Of a stretch of 64,000 nt of DNA, positions 23,278-34,410 are shown piece by piece. The notes beneath the pieces are model-generated. The model was not told the DNA's origin. It saw only the letters and a program-made list of their open reading frames with translations, and made no database searches. Position 1 is the first letter of the stretch. Every line of letters starts with the position of its first letter. Origin of the DNA: Periconia sp. R9002 (taxonomy: Eukaryota > Ascomycota > Dothideomycetes > Pleosporales > Periconiaceae); contig JAMAHW010000080.1 of NCBI GenBank assembly GCA_023627715.1, forward strand, positions 1 through 64,000, in the 5' to 3' direction. The translations under genes and the position numbers were made by a program.

Positions 23278-25562
23278 ATGAACAGCAGCATGGCTCCCGA
23301 GAAATACAGGAAGCCACCCCAGCTACCTCCCAAGTTCACTGCGACTCCGAGCAGCTTGATCGATGACACGAAGCGGCTGATCGAGCGGTCACGCAACGTC
23401 CAAGATGCTATCGCCAGAGACATCACCCCCGAGAGCGCCACCTTTGAGAACACCATCCTGCCTACTGCGCACGATGACAACAAAATGGCCATTGAGTCCC
23501 ACATCATTGGCTTCTACCAGGCCGTTTCCACCGACAAGGCCCTGCGCGACGCATCGACCGAGGCGGAGAAGCTGTTGGATGATTTCGGCATCGAGTCTAG
23601 CATGCGAGAGGACATCTTCAAACTTACCGACGCTGTCTTCAAGAAGAATGAGACCCTCGATCCGGAATCGCGGCGGCTGTTGGAAAAGGACCATAAATCG
23701 TTCATCCGGAACGGATTGAATGTGCCGGCAGGGCCGAAACGTGACCGTTTCAAGGAGATTAAGAAGCGATTGAGTGAAATCAGCATCGCTTTCCAGAAGA
23801 ATCTCAACGAGGAGCAGGGCGGAGTGTGGTTTACTCCTGAAGAGGTTGATGGCGTGCCCGAAGATGTTGTTTCGACGTTGAAAAAGGGCGAGGGCGAAAA
23901 TGAGGGTAAGCTGTGGCTTACCTTCAAATACCCTGACTTGTTCCCGACATTGAAGTACGCCCACAATGCCGAGACGCGCAAAACGCTCTTTGTTCAAAAC
24001 GAAAACAAATGTAGCGACAACGTGCCTTTGTTCCGCGAGGCCGTGCTGCTGCGCGACGAAGCCGCCCGCATCCTCGGCTACAACAACCATGCCGAATTCA
24101 AGATCGAGGACAAGATGGCCAAGTTGCCCAAGACCGTCGATGACTTCCTTGGTGATTTGCGCACGCGTCTTGCCCCCGGTGGCAAGAAGGAGATTGAGAA
24201 GTTGCTTGAGCTCAAGAGGCAGGACTTGAAGGAGCGTTCCATCAATGATGGAACAGCCGACAGGTACTTTCTGTGGGATGCTCGGTACTATGATCGGTTG
24301 ATGCTTGAGAAGGATTATTCCTTGGACCACCAAGTAATTAGCGAGTACTTTCCACTGTCCACGACAATCCAAGGCATGCTCAAGATTTTCGAGGAACTGT
24401 TTGGCATGGTTTTTATTGAGATAGTCGGCGAAGACCGGGCTGCTCTCGCGGAGGGAGGAAAGAGTTCAGATATTGTCTGGCATGAGGATGTTCAAGTCTT
24501 CAGTGTTTGGGATGACGAGGGCGAAGGATCTGGCTTCATCGGATATCTCTACCTCGACCTCTTCCCCCGAGACGGCAAATACGGCCACGCCGCAAACTTC
24601 AACCTCCAACCTGGCTACATAGATGAGAATGGCAAGCGAAGGTATCCTTGCACTGCCCTTGTCTGCAACTTCTCCAAGCCCACGCCCAAGAAACCCTCGC
24701 TGCTTAAGCATGACGAGGTTGTTACCCTCTTCCACGAGCTCGGCCACGGTATTCATGACCTTGTTTCCAGAACAACCTACTCCAGATTCCACGGCACAAG
24801 CACCGTCCGTGATTTTGTAGAAGCCCCCAGCCAAATGCTGGAGAATTGGTGCTGGACGCCATCTCAACTCCGCTCTCTGTCCCACCACTACTCGTATCTG
24901 TCCCCAGAATACGAGGCGGCGTACAAGGAGTCATCCGGTACAGACAAAAGACCATCGGAGCAGATTCCTAATTCTCTAGTTGCCAATCTCATCAACACTA
25001 AGCACGTCAATGACGCGCTCTTCAACCTCCGCCAATTGCACTTTGGTATGTTTGATATGGCAGTTCACGAGCCAAAGAGCCACGAGGAGATCGAGAATTT
25101 GGACATTACCACTACTTACAACAAGCTACGCCATGACATCTCGCAGCTCGATGGACCCGAGGCACTTGGCGGAGATTGGACCTGGGGTAATGGCCAAGCT
25201 ACGTTTGGTCACCTCATTGGTGGATACGACGCTGGGTAAGTTCTAACCACTTCTTTTTCACTTGTTTCCTGTTCCTCTTCATTTCCCCCCTTTTCTTCTC
25301 TGTGGTTAGCGTCATTTGAGTAAATGCTAACCATGGTCAATGAATCAGATACTACGGCTATCTCTCCTCCCAAGTCTACTCAACCGACATGTTCTACACG
25401 GTCTTCAAGGATGACCCCATGAACGGCAAAGAGGGCAGGCGGTACAGGCACACGGTGCTTGAGCGCGGCGGATCCAAGGAGGAGATGGAAATCCTGGAGG
25501 ACTTCCTCGGACGCAAGCCCAGCACCGAATCGTTCTACAAGGAGTTGGGCATTGCCCAATAG
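23278..25562 (+). CDS. PRD1: thimet/saccharolysin-type oligopeptidase (peptidase family M3)
   Basis: Exons 23278-25235 and 25349-25562 give 723 residues, close to yeast Prd1 (712). The zinc site HELGH lies at about residue 486 (LFHELGHGIHDL), followed by FHGTSTVRDFVEAPSQMLENW, which supplies the third zinc ligand Glu, as in all M3 peptidases. The C-terminal GYYGYLSSQVYSTDMFYTVF spans the intron and matches the substrate-binding Tyr region. The enzyme cleaves short peptides in cytosol and/or mitochondrial intermembrane space (family knowledge). An in-frame ATG at 23290 (MAPEKYRKPP) is an alternative start. Upstream the frame stays open for 57 codons to a GTG at 23107, and this extension is strongly hydrophobic (SRSSFLLLCAVSLFVALSAT), like a signal or targeting sequence. 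The long antisense frame here is a shadow. Confidence 0.93.
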
Positions 25563-25990
25563 ATGACACAGGCCCAGCATACCCTACATCATTCATGTAT
25601 TACTGAAGCTGTGTGCTTCCTTTTTCGTTTGACTGTCTATGGTTAATGCTGCATCACTTTTGGCAGTGGCATGGCCTGCTTCAGACATCAAGTTAGAGAG
25701 AAGATGCCTTGCTACAACTTTATACGACTCTTGCCAGTACCACATCACAGGAAGCATGGGCAGGTGCTTTAGTTCGGGTCTTGTCAACAGGCAAGCCAAT
25801 CGCTCTCCTCTGCCTACTATGCATTCTAGTTTTTATGGGTCGTACATCGACATGGAACTGAAAGCCATGAACGAAAGGTTCGCGCTGTACATAAATATAA
25901 ATATATAATTTAAAAAAATCTAAATGAACCTCCTCAATCCATCTTTGCAAATGCCTCTACCTCCCCCTCCAATCCCTCTCTCGCAATCCA
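25563..25990. other. convergent 3' intergenic region
   Basis: About 430 bp between the oligopeptidase (plus) and isomerase (minus) ends. No gene seen. Confidence 0.6.
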
Positions 25991-26479
25991 TTACGCTTTC
26001 TGCGCAGCCTCCTCCTCGTACTCCCCAATAGCCTTCACCTTTGCAGCACTCGCACTCGACGTATCAAACCGATACGCCAACCACTCCTTAGCCAAACGCC
26101 TCGCAAGCTCCAACCCAATGACCCTCTCCCCCATACACAGCACCTGCGCATCATTGCTCAGCACGCTCCTCTCGACACTATAACTGTCGTGCGCGGTGAC
26201 GGCGCGGACGCCGGGGACCTTGTTGGCCGAGATGGCGACGCCCAGGCCCGTCCCGCAGATGAGGATGGCGCGGTCGACGGTGCCGTCGGCGATGAGCTTC
26301 GCGGCGCGCACCGCGACGTGCGGGTACGCCTCCTTGTCGGTGCTCGCCGGCACCCCGACGTCGGTTATGCTCGACACCAGGTCCGGGAGCCCGTTGAGGT
26401 CTTTGGTGATGGCGGCTTTGTAGGACACGCCGGCTTCGTCGCTGCCGATGGCTATACGGAGGGGGGTTGGGGAGGACAT
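25991..26479 (-). CDS. LacA/RpiB-family sugar-phosphate isomerase
   Basis: A single exon encodes 162 residues. RpiB-family landmarks are [13 protein letters not shown] near the N-terminus, [13 protein letters not shown], the active-site loop [16 protein letters not shown] with the catalytic Cys, [16 protein letters not shown] and [14 protein letters not shown]. Bacterial relatives interconvert ribulose-5-phosphate and ribose-5-phosphate, or act on galactose- or allose-6-phosphate. The physiological substrate in fungi is not evident from sequence. The length fits the family, and [17 protein letters not shown] is the natural start. The start codon lies only 19 nt after the stop codon of another same-strand open frame, an unusually short spacer for a fungal nuclear gene. 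Confidence 0.93.
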   Translation of the reverse strand: MSSPTPLRIAIGSDEAGVSYKAAITKDLNGLPDLVSSITDVGVPASTDKEAYPHVAVRAAKLIADGTVDRAILICGTGLGVAISANKVPGVRAVTAHDSYSVERSVLSNDAQVLCMGERVIGLELARRLAKEWLAYRFDTSSASAAKVKAIGEYEEEAAQKA

Positions 26480-26498
26480 TTTTTTGTTTATTTGTTTT

Positions 26499-26969
26499 TT
26501 AGAGATCGCTGGTGTCGTACTTGTCTTCCAAGGTTCCCAAGTCTACGGATGATGAAGATGGTGGTGATGATGCTCGCTCCCGACGATGCGTGTTCCCGCC
26601 GCTGATATCCTGCTTGACAACCGTCTTCCTAACTACGGGCTCGTTACCGTTGGTCCTGTTCGAGGTGATCGTCGTCGTCGTCAATTCCCCGCTACCGGCA
26701 CTAACGACTTTCTTCCCGGGAGTAGGATTAATCTTTTCTTCCTTAACTACGCCGTCAACGGTCCTCTGAACGGATTGCTCAAAAGGTTTGGTTAGAATCT
26801 CTACACTGGTTCGTTGTTGCGATCCTTGGTGGCCACGGGAGCTTGAGCGTGAACCTGCGTTGCGTGTGAGACTGCTGGTAATACCGTCTCCTACGCGCTG
26901 GGCAAACTGTTCGACGTCGCTTTCGAGGTTCAAGGAGAAGAGGCCGCGTTTGTGTGGTTGCTGTGGCAT
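26499..26969 (-). CDS. small unknown Ser/Thr-rich protein
   Basis: A single open frame of 156 residues that I do not recognise. It starts [20 protein letters not shown] and is hydrophilic, rich in Ser, Thr and Arg, with no membrane segment or signal peptide. Two loosely similar segments, [19 protein letters not shown] and [19 protein letters not shown], suggest weak internal repetition. It ends in an acidic tail ([13 protein letters not shown]). The stop is followed after an A-rich 19-nt spacer by the start of the RpiB-type gene. The orderly composition and tight linkage argue for a real gene, but homology would be needed to be sure. No intron is needed. Confidence 0.55.
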   Translation of the reverse strand: MPQQPHKRGLFSLNLESDVEQFAQRVGDGITSSLTRNAGSRSSSRGHQGSQQRTSVEILTKPFEQSVQRTVDGVVKEEKINPTPGKKVVSAGSGELTTTTITSNRTNGNEPVVRKTVVKQDISGGNTHRRERASSPPSSSSVDLGTLEDKYDTSDL

Positions 26970-27761
26970 TTTCCTTCCAGGGGGCCCGCGGGGGCCAGGG
27001 AGCTATTTAAACGGGATGAATGGGTTAAAATAACGAGGACAAGGCTCAACAGATGAGCAATGGACGCAGAGGTTCGCCTTCCGGGCCGATGGTTGAATTG
27101 CGGTGGCTATTTAGAAAGGTTCCCCCATTCCAGGGCGGAGATGGCCCGTTTGGGGTATCCCGCTCTCTGGGGGTGGGGTCATTTTTCTTGCCCCGCAATC
27201 CAGTACTCCGTCACGTGGAACTGTTGGTTGGTTCTTTACGCCTTGTCGCGTTTGAGACGGAGTTTTGAGCGAGGCCTTGCTACGAGGATCGGTGCTTCTG
27301 CCGACTCACTTGTCAACACAAATTGTAGTATTATACACAGACTATCGATGTAGGCAGCATATCTCAATATTGATTGGTATGGGCCAGTATTGGTTACTAC
27401 ATAACGAAACCGAGGTAATTTAGATGAGATAAATAATAATGTACATGTTTAAATGTTCCAAATCATAGATTGCTTTTCACGCCTTGGATGCCACCATTGG
27501 GCGCAACCTCTGCCAAGATCAAAGAAGGCTTGACCAAACTTTCCCGAAATCCGGTGAATAGGCAAGCGCATACGCTTGCCGCCCTTGTTTCAACGCCGTG
27601 ATACCTGAGTCCCAAAACCCTGCGCCCAGGAAATATCGTAAAAAACGCTCATTACGGGCCCCGCTGCTGGAAACCCCCGCTTTGAAATGAATCCATATTT
27701 TCGTTGCCATTGATACCAAAGAATTGAAACCTTTACGCACTATCGTCAGTATCCATATTCG
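26970..27761. other. intergenic region
   Basis: About 790 bp between the start of the small unknown gene and the 3' end of the Ctf1B-type gene, both on the minus strand. No gene seen. Confidence 0.6.
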
Positions 27762-30700
27762 CTAGATCGCAAAGGGAGATGTAGAATAGTTGTTGTAAAA
27801 CTGCTCGACAATAGCCGAAGTATCGCCCGTGGAGTTTTGGAGGAAGGCATACCAGTCTTCCACATTGAGTGTCGTTGGCACAATTGGGTTGTGGAGCCCA
27901 TTGCTGCTATTGCTCCATGCATCGTCGCTAGTGGAATTTTGTTGGTTCTGAGCTATGAGATTGATCTGATGCGCCCACCCTGCCGCGTTGTTTGCATCGA
28001 AGCCGGACATGGACGAACTGTCTTGAGTAGATTGCATGTGTTGCTGTGGCATCGATTGAGAAGACATTTCATTATTGCTTGGATGCATTGCCATTGACTG
28101 TGGTCGTGACAGCGCGGGATCCACTAGACTGTGGCTCTGAAGCGGAGAGATCTGGGGAATGTTCAACTGCGATTCAGCCGGGAATAGCTGGTCAGGTTGA
28201 AAGTTCTGCCATAGCTCTTGTGAGATATTTGGTGAGTTCCTTGTCACGAGAAATAGATCTGGAGGTGTGCCTGGATAAGAATAAGTGGGATTAAAAGGAG
28301 TTGTAGGTCGCGTGCCCGATCTTGAGGGTCCCATGAAAGTATCGTTGTTCTGGCGTGACAATTGTGGAGAGCCATGGGTCATCTGAGGCATCTGGTTGCC
28401 CAGATCTCGGGATGGAGTCACGGCAGGTGTCTGTGGACGTGAACGTTCGTACGATACTTGAGGAGCTGGTGGTCCATTTACGTTGGGCCCAAGACCAAAA
28501 TCCATGTCATCAAACTTTCGCTTCTGCGCCTCCTGTGCTGGTTTGGGGGGAGGAGGAGGGACTGGCATGGGTTTAGTCTTTTGATGGCGTTTGCCAGCTG
28601 CTTTTTGAAGGCGTTCCTCAAGATGTTTGTTTCCAAGGATAGACTCGAACAGCGTGTGTACCATCTTTGCAACAAGCCAAACCTTGGACACCTCTTTAAG
28701 CGCATCCATACATGTCTGTAATCGTTGTTCTGTTGCTGAGACTATGGACTTGTTCGACGAGCGCATTTGATAGACATGCATGATGAGGGCAGAAAATAAG
28801 CTGTATACTATGAAAGCCGGAGTGTAACGCAATTCGTCGTGCGCTCGGAGGTTCTCAACAATGGAGGTGATCATGGCAGCCGCCTGGTAGGCGATTGTTC
28901 GTGAAGGATAAGCATGTTCTTCGACGCCCTCACTGTTGGTTTTGGGGGAGCCAGCAGGGGGCATGTGTGCGCGATGAAGCAAACACAACGTCGTGCTAGA
29001 TGATACATTTAGTGTTCAGTTTCTCTTGTGGTATGTTTAAATCTTACTAGTAATTGGAATGTAGCAATGCAGCCCAGAAGTGATGGCGAGATTTCTCCCA
29101 ATGGACCTCTGGAGGACAATTTTGCAGCCAGTCTGCAAGCGCCATGTCGCTGTGCGTGAGGTCAATGGCATTCGTTCGTCTATATTTGGACGCCACGGAA
29201 TACTGTTGAGACAACACCAAGCCCATAATCTCGCACAGTTTGACATAGTTGATGAAGAAGTGAACATGAACAGGATCTGGAGCGTATTCGGCGGGGCGAT
29301 CAGGTTCGTCTTCGATGAAATCATCTTCCGTGATCATTTCGACGTCCGAATCTTCTGGGTTGATGGCGACTGGGCGGCCGAGGGCCACCGCGACCGATCG
29401 GTCACGGGAAAAGAGTGTCCACCATATCCGCTTCCACAACCGCTTATCTGATTTGCTGAGTTGAGAACCCTCCACACTCCGATGCATGCCAGAACCTTGA
29501 GCTACTACAATGCCCACTCGGCTCCAGTAGAACACATTTTTGGTAACATCTTCCGGACCCTCCCAGTACCAACCCATCAAGATGAGTGATTGGACAATCG
29601 TTACCCGATCGTCTTCATAATTGGCGTCGAACAGAGCCTTTGCGCGCTTATAGAAGGTCATCGCGGCAGGGGTAGTGGAGCCGCTGGAATCCATTAACTG
29701 CGCATTAGTGCAGACGCGGGATCCAGCCAGCAGGATGGCCTGTAGTAGAAGGAGGGAAGGAGGGTTCTTTGGGTCCCGGTACTGGCGCATGAAACGACTC
29801 CGATTGATGACAGGTACGACAGGAGCCACCCATCGAAAAAAGGCATCAACCAACTCATCGCACAAGGATCTTGGGGGAAGTAAAAAGGCTCCTCGCTGAT
29901 GCAATATCTCGATCTCCATATTGTCAAGTTCGTTGACCCGCGCTTTCGCACCACGGACATTCTCGGGTAATGGGTAATGGACGGTATCTGTGGCGCCATA
30001 GCGATCGTGAACGAGCAGAGACAAGTTGGAAGATTCGCCCAAGTATGCGACACGGCCGGCTTCCTTGATGGGGGCGCGGGCGAACTTTGGCTTCATGAAT
30101 TGCACATAGGTGCCATTATGAGTAGCTTGTTGGGCGACATAGGCCGTGGACATTGTGGTCGAAGGAGTGCCATCGGGGGAATTGTATACGGTCGTCTTAT
30201 CGCGCAGTTCGGCATTGGGGGTGGTGGAAGTGTTGTTGTTATTGGTGGTGGTCGTGGTGGTGGTACTCGGCGCGGGCGAGCGTTCGTCGTTGTCACCGGT
30301 CTCGCTTCAAGGCAATCAGAGGGCGAAATTCATGAATGCAGAGACGAAAAACAAGCTTACCTCTGCGAGTCCTGGGTCTTGATAGCTTGGGTCTTTTTGC
30401 GCTTGGGGGCGGGGATGCGGCATTCTATGGAGAAAGCAGTGCAGTTGGTGCAAGGCACCCCGAGGCTGGCGGCGTCGCATCGTACCTGAGCAACGGAGGG
30501 TTAGGATCTGATACAGGGGCGGTGAGGGCGGTCAGGAACGCACCTTGCGGGCATGGCAGGCTGCAAGAGTCGGCTGTTAGCAAATGTCACACACACAAAT
30601 ATGACTAGAAGTTCTTGCGCATCGCGGCGCAACCTCGTAGGTTGTCTGGATCTAGTCCACGATGCATGGTCCAGTGTCCAGCGTCAGCCAGCAGCAAGCA

Positions 30701-31094
30701 GGAGGCCAACCTCGGTGCCGAGGCATTCGTCTGGATTACTTTCGTCTGCCTGCAAGAGGGCGCGCTCAGAGCACCACAAACGCGACCGCTGTTGCTGCTA
30801 AACCGCGCCGGAGGAGTTGGGCTTCAACGGAATACTCACTTTCGCAGGCCCGAGATGCTCTTTGCCGCCTAAAAGATGGGTGCATCTGCGCTTGCGCTCC
30901 TGTCCTGTTGCGTACATGATGGTGAGCTATGGATTCGCCAGGCGGGCGGGGAACAGGACGGGCAGCAGGGAGACGTACGTAGCTGTACCATTGCCAGGCT
31001 GGGCCGCCAGAGACGGCGCCGGCGGCTGCTGAGTATTTGACTGCGACGGCGACTGCGACGGCGGCGCAGACATGAAGGTTTGCTCCCCAGACAT
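27762..31094 (-). CDS. ctf1B: Zn2Cys6 transcription factor of the cutinase transcription factor 1-beta (Ctf1B/FarA/FarB) type
   Basis: Proposed minus-strand exons are 31094-30979, 30904-30840, 30560-30544 (17 nt), 30485-30361, 30304-29048 and 28995-27762, giving 937 residues in one frame. The Zn2Cys6 cluster is assembled across three introns: RACE, TCHARK (micro-exon) and VRCDAASLGVPCTNCTAFSIEC, then a basic PKRKKTQ. A Thr/Asn-rich linker precedes the fungal_trans domain (NMEIEILHQRGAFLLPPRSL, RWVAPVVPVINRSRFMRQY, LMGWYWEGPEDV, KRLWKRIWWTLFSRDRSVAV). The C-terminal third has VWLVAKMVHTLFESILGNK and a long Gln/Asn/Ser/Pro-rich activation-type tail. Relatives activate cutinase or fatty-acid utilisation genes through CCTCGG sites (family knowledge). 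The start is MSGEQTFMSAPP; an upstream in-frame ATG at 31247 is possible. A CCTCGG palindrome lies in intron 2. Confidence 0.88.
30710..30723. promoter_or_regulatory. CCTCGG inverted repeat in intron 2 of the Ctf1B-type gene
   Basis: The sequence CCTCGG-TG-CCGAGG is directly visible, with two perfect 6-nt arms and a 2-nt spacer. CCTCGG is the reported core site of FarA/FarB-type regulators (established knowledge). It lies in an unusually long (279 nt) intron of a gene encoding that same kind of regulator. Its role is inference. Confidence 0.4.
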
Positions 31095-31492
31095 GTTGCG
31101 GTGGTGTGTTGATTCGAAGTCTATACGGATGCACTTAAGTCTCGAGCCAGACAAGCCGACGGCGACCGCAATAGCAGGGGCCAGTGCGCCAAGAGCTTCG
31201 AAAGATTTAGTCCCCTCATACTTGGGCTGCGCCATGCGTGCACACATTGATCTTCATTTTAGCTTACTCGTTTGAAACAACAAGCACACGTCTCCTGCGT
31301 TTCATTTTCTTTTTTTCTTCTTTACATGAGATATATGTCTGTCCAGTCTGTACAAGATGCAGCGGCAGTTCTGTCCTCATCTGCGCACCATTCTTCGTCT
31401 CTTGCACTTTCCCCATTGTCTTGTTTAATGGGAACATTGAATCCTGATACCCGTAAGATGCGAAGCCATGTCATTCAAAGTACCCTCCATTA
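31095..31492. other. upstream region of the Ctf1B-type gene
   Basis: About 400 bp. The frame of exon 1 stays open upstream to 31247. Otherwise this should be promoter/5' UTR plus the 3' UTR of the Nudix gene. Confidence 0.5.
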
Positions 31493-32110
31493 CTACAATG
31501 ATGCTGCATTCCTTCTATGCCTGAAGGCTTCTAGTTTGATGAACTTGTTGTCAGCGTTGAAATATTTCAACCTCACGTCTCCCACCTGCTCCGCGACAAC
31601 CTCTTCTTCCGATGCCCATAGGTATGAATCGTGCTCTATAGGATCCAGCGTAACACAATCTAGGCTCTTGACCTCCATCTCGAAGATGTGCTTCACCCAT
31701 TGCCCGCTTCTGGAAGCGAACGTAAACATTCCCACTTTCCGCACGACTCGCTCAGCTTCGAGTCCCGTTTCCTCCTTCAACTCCCTAACAGCACCGTGAA
31801 GGAGCGTTTCATCGGGTTCATCGACTTTCCCCCCTGGAATTTCCTATGCTTGGTGTCAGCTGGAACGAATGGTAAGGCTTGTGGCCATTACCCAGAATTC
31901 AGGGAAAGCCCTCTCTGTCTTTGCGCGCTGAACAAGCAATATTTTCTTTTCCGTGTTGAAAACAGCGACTCCGACACAGACGAATTGATGTTCGGGATGC
32001 TGGAGCAAGTACTCTTTTTCGGACACCAGGTATTCGTGAACCGATGGATCACACTCAAATGATCGTCCCGACAAGGGGGTATTCAACATATTCGTGGGAA
32101 TAGCGGTCAT
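31493..32110 (-). CDS. Nudix hydrolase
   Basis: Exons 32110-31892 and 31843-31493 give 189 residues, joined at PEFW/EIPGGK. The Nudix box reads GGKVDEPDETLLHGAVRELK followed by EETGL. The REL-x-EE-x-G core binds the catalytic metal, and the box has one extra residue in its first loop, a form I recall from other fungal Nudix proteins. A beta strand (FVCVGVAVFNTEKKILLVQR) precedes it. These enzymes split nucleoside diphosphates linked to another moiety; the substrate here cannot be assigned. No targeting signal is obvious. The gene shares a 690-bp divergent promoter with the gene starting at 32800. Confidence 0.9.
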
Positions 32111-32799
32111 TATTCCAATAACAAAAAGGATTGTGGTGGGCCTTCGATGTGGGGACTTCGTCCCTACTTATGTTACTTAGATGCCTGACCTTGAGCATGG
32201 CTGCCTTGTACAGCCACAGATGGCGTTCTACTCGATGCGCCTCAGCCAGTTATAAATCAACAAACGATATCACAAGTCAATACTAGTATACGGATTGGCA
32301 CAATCTTCCAAGGCAACAGGGAAACTAAATACCATAGAACTTACCCGGCAATGGAATTATTTTCCTCTTCAAGTGTTCAGTTACAAGCAAGGCTGGCGAA
32401 CACCAGCACGGAAGTTCTTAATTAGAAAGAAAAGCTTCTTGTTACCATCGATCAAGATTATGTTTCAAAGCCTCAAAAACAATTTTCAGGGCTACGTCTA
32501 TCTAAAAAAACATATATGTTGTTTGCGATTTACTGGTTGGCGACATCTCTTGTGAATTCAACAGTTCTTTACTCGCGGAAGAAAGACACCATGCTCTTGC
32601 ATTAAGGTTTTAGCTTGTCTGTTTTCGGTTAACCGATCTTGATTGTTGGCGCGTGCTTCGATGTTTGGAACTTTGTAGCCGTCACTCTCTGTCATCACAG
32701 CTATTCACTCTCCTGCTGCAAGCCAATTCCTACACTCCTTCATTTCAGGCGCGCGTGCATTTTCTCTTGATTCAAATTTCTGTACGATAAAAGTACACC
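32111..32799. promoter_or_regulatory. divergent promoter region (Nudix / unknown nuclear-type protein)
   Basis: 689 bp between two oppositely directed start codons. No coding region or clear single motif was seen. Confidence 0.55.
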
Positions 32800-34410
32800 A
32801 TGCCGCGCCCAAGGAGGGCCAAAGTCGCGTCTGCGACCACGCGCGTCGCGATACCATCATCCAAACCCGCAGATCCCACCCCGCGCAAACCCCAACCCAC
32901 ACACGCCTCCAAAAAGAGGACAACAGCCATTGCCCAGCCCTTGGATACATTCAGCGATGATAGCGATGGACTAGTTGTGAGAGCGACTCGGTCGCAAACA
33001 AGGATGCCATGGCAACCCGAGCCACAAAAGGACGTCGACTTTACCATGACCGGCGCGCTTCTTGTTGATACGGTTGAGAACGATGCTCCTGGGTCGAATC
33101 ATCGCACGCCACCGTCAAGGGCTTCGAAACGGACGCGGAACTCGCTAGAGGGGTCTAGAGGATCATCGACGAAGAAGACACCAGTCGCACCCGCATCACC
33201 GCGGGAGCATTCTGCGAGATCAAATGCACACCAAACACCTGCGCAAGAGGACAGTAGTGGTTTTGGGGATCATTTGCTGTCGTTCACGTCGTTAGGGTCA
33301 GATTCTCCTGCCCATGGAACACGTCCACCATCTGCTATCAAGATCGGGGCGACGCCCGCCCACGAAGATTCTATTCTCGCTTTGACGAACTTCAAGCGAC
33401 GACCCAGGCAGCATAGTCTTTTAAGAGTAGTTCAACAAACCACCGACGTTGAGGACAATGATTTAGACGACTTCGACTTCGACGATTTCCTACCCGAAGC
33501 TGAATCCACCCCATTGCATGTCACAAAAGCTGTACCTGGCGATGTCACTGGAAACGATAGTGGAGTCAATCTGTCCAGCTCAGGATCTCGTGGCAAAAAA
33601 AGGAAGTTGTCTCCAGTCGTTCAAGTGCCCCGATCTTCTCCGCCGTATGACGCGGATGCAGATGTGGAAAGTTCTCGGTTGTCATCCCCAGAGCTACCGG
33701 AAGTTATACATAGCACAGAGGAAGTGCACGATACACAGGGCATGGATGAAGCGGAAGCTCTTAGTGAGACCATGGCTCCACCCATGTCTAGCAGCGACTA
33801 TGAGAATAATGTGATAGACCACCCGCAACCCACTCGTCGGACAGCAAGGAAGACAAGGGGCCCGTTAGCCAAAGCGGCTAATCGGACAGATTTAGAAGGC
33901 GAGGCAATTGACCGTCCTAGGCAGGCTAAAGGGAGGCAGAAGCAGAAAACTGATGGCGGTCTGTCCACAGCTAAATTACAATCGCTTTTGCCTCGTCGGC
34001 GAGCGCAAGTCCGACAAGAAACCCAATTTGACCTCCCAGAGGAAGATGATTCAGACATGGACGAGCTAGCATTACCATCTCGTCGTCATACGGCAGCAAG
34101 CAGGAAATCCGTACCACCCAAGGCTAAGAAAAAGACACGCGCGGCGAAAGGGTCGGCCCCAAAGCCAGCACAGAAAAATGTCAGAACCTATGGCCGGCGC
34201 CCATCATCTGACAAAGAGAATGAAGAGGCAGGAGATGAGGAACTTAGTGAAGGAAGTGGCGCTGAAGATACGACAGAGACTGCTACGACGGCAAAAACAA
34301 AACCCTCAGACACACTGGAACTCCTGGCAAAGAAATTTGAAGAGGTGGATGAATTCGAGCTCGATTTTGAGAGCGTGAGTTATGTGCAGACGAGCTCCCC
34401 ATCTCGATGA
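32800..34410 (+). CDS. unknown disordered, probably nuclear protein
   Basis: An intronless frame encodes 536 residues that I cannot place in a named family. It is mostly low complexity: basic, Ser/Pro/Thr-rich stretches alternate with acidic patches such as DVEDNDLDDFDFDDFLPEA. Several basic clusters could be nuclear localisation signals (SKKRT, GKKRKLS, PKAKKKTRAAKG). Ordered-looking islands, which read like short conserved motifs, are LALTNFKRRPRQHSLLRVV (about residue 195), TAKLQSLLPRRRAQVRQ (about residue 390) and the C-terminal LELLAKKFEEVDEFELDFES. The layout (conserved short motifs in a disordered chain) is common in chromatin or kinetochore adaptors, but no function is claimed. ATG context is good (CACCATGC). 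Confidence 0.75.
   Translation: MPRPRRAKVASATTRVAIPSSKPADPTPRKPQPTHASKKRTTAIAQPLDTFSDDSDGLVVRATRSQTRMPWQPEPQKDVDFTMTGALLVDTVENDAPGSNHRTPPSRASKRTRNSLEGSRGSSTKKTPVAPASPREHSARSNAHQTPAQEDSSGFGDHLLSFTSLGSDSPAHGTRPPSAIKIGATPAHEDSILALTNFKRRPRQHSLLRVVQQTTDVEDNDLDDFDFDDFLPEAESTPLHVTKAVPGDVTGNDSGVNLSSSGSRGKKRKLSPVVQVPRSSPPYDADADVESSRLSSPELPEVIHSTEEVHDTQGMDEAEALSETMAPPMSSSDYENNVIDHPQPTRRTARKTRGPLAKAANRTDLEGEAIDRPRQAKGRQKQKTDGGLSTAKLQSLLPRRRAQVRQETQFDLPEEDDSDMDELALPSRRHTAASRKSVPPKAKKKTRAAKGSAPKPAQKNVRTYGRRPSSDKENEEAGDEELSEGSGAEDTTETATTAKTKPSDTLELLAKKFEEVDEFELDFESVSYVQTSSPSR

Noticed and set aside
23389..24372. 327-codon open frame on the minus strand
   Set aside because: Exactly antisense to the oligopeptidase coding region; codon mirror effect, no family match.
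27762..32110. Idea of a biosynthetic or cutin-degradation cluster around the Ctf1B-type regulator
   Set aside because: Neighbours are an isomerase, a Nudix hydrolase and unknown proteins; no cutinase, lipase, backbone synthase or tailoring enzyme is present.
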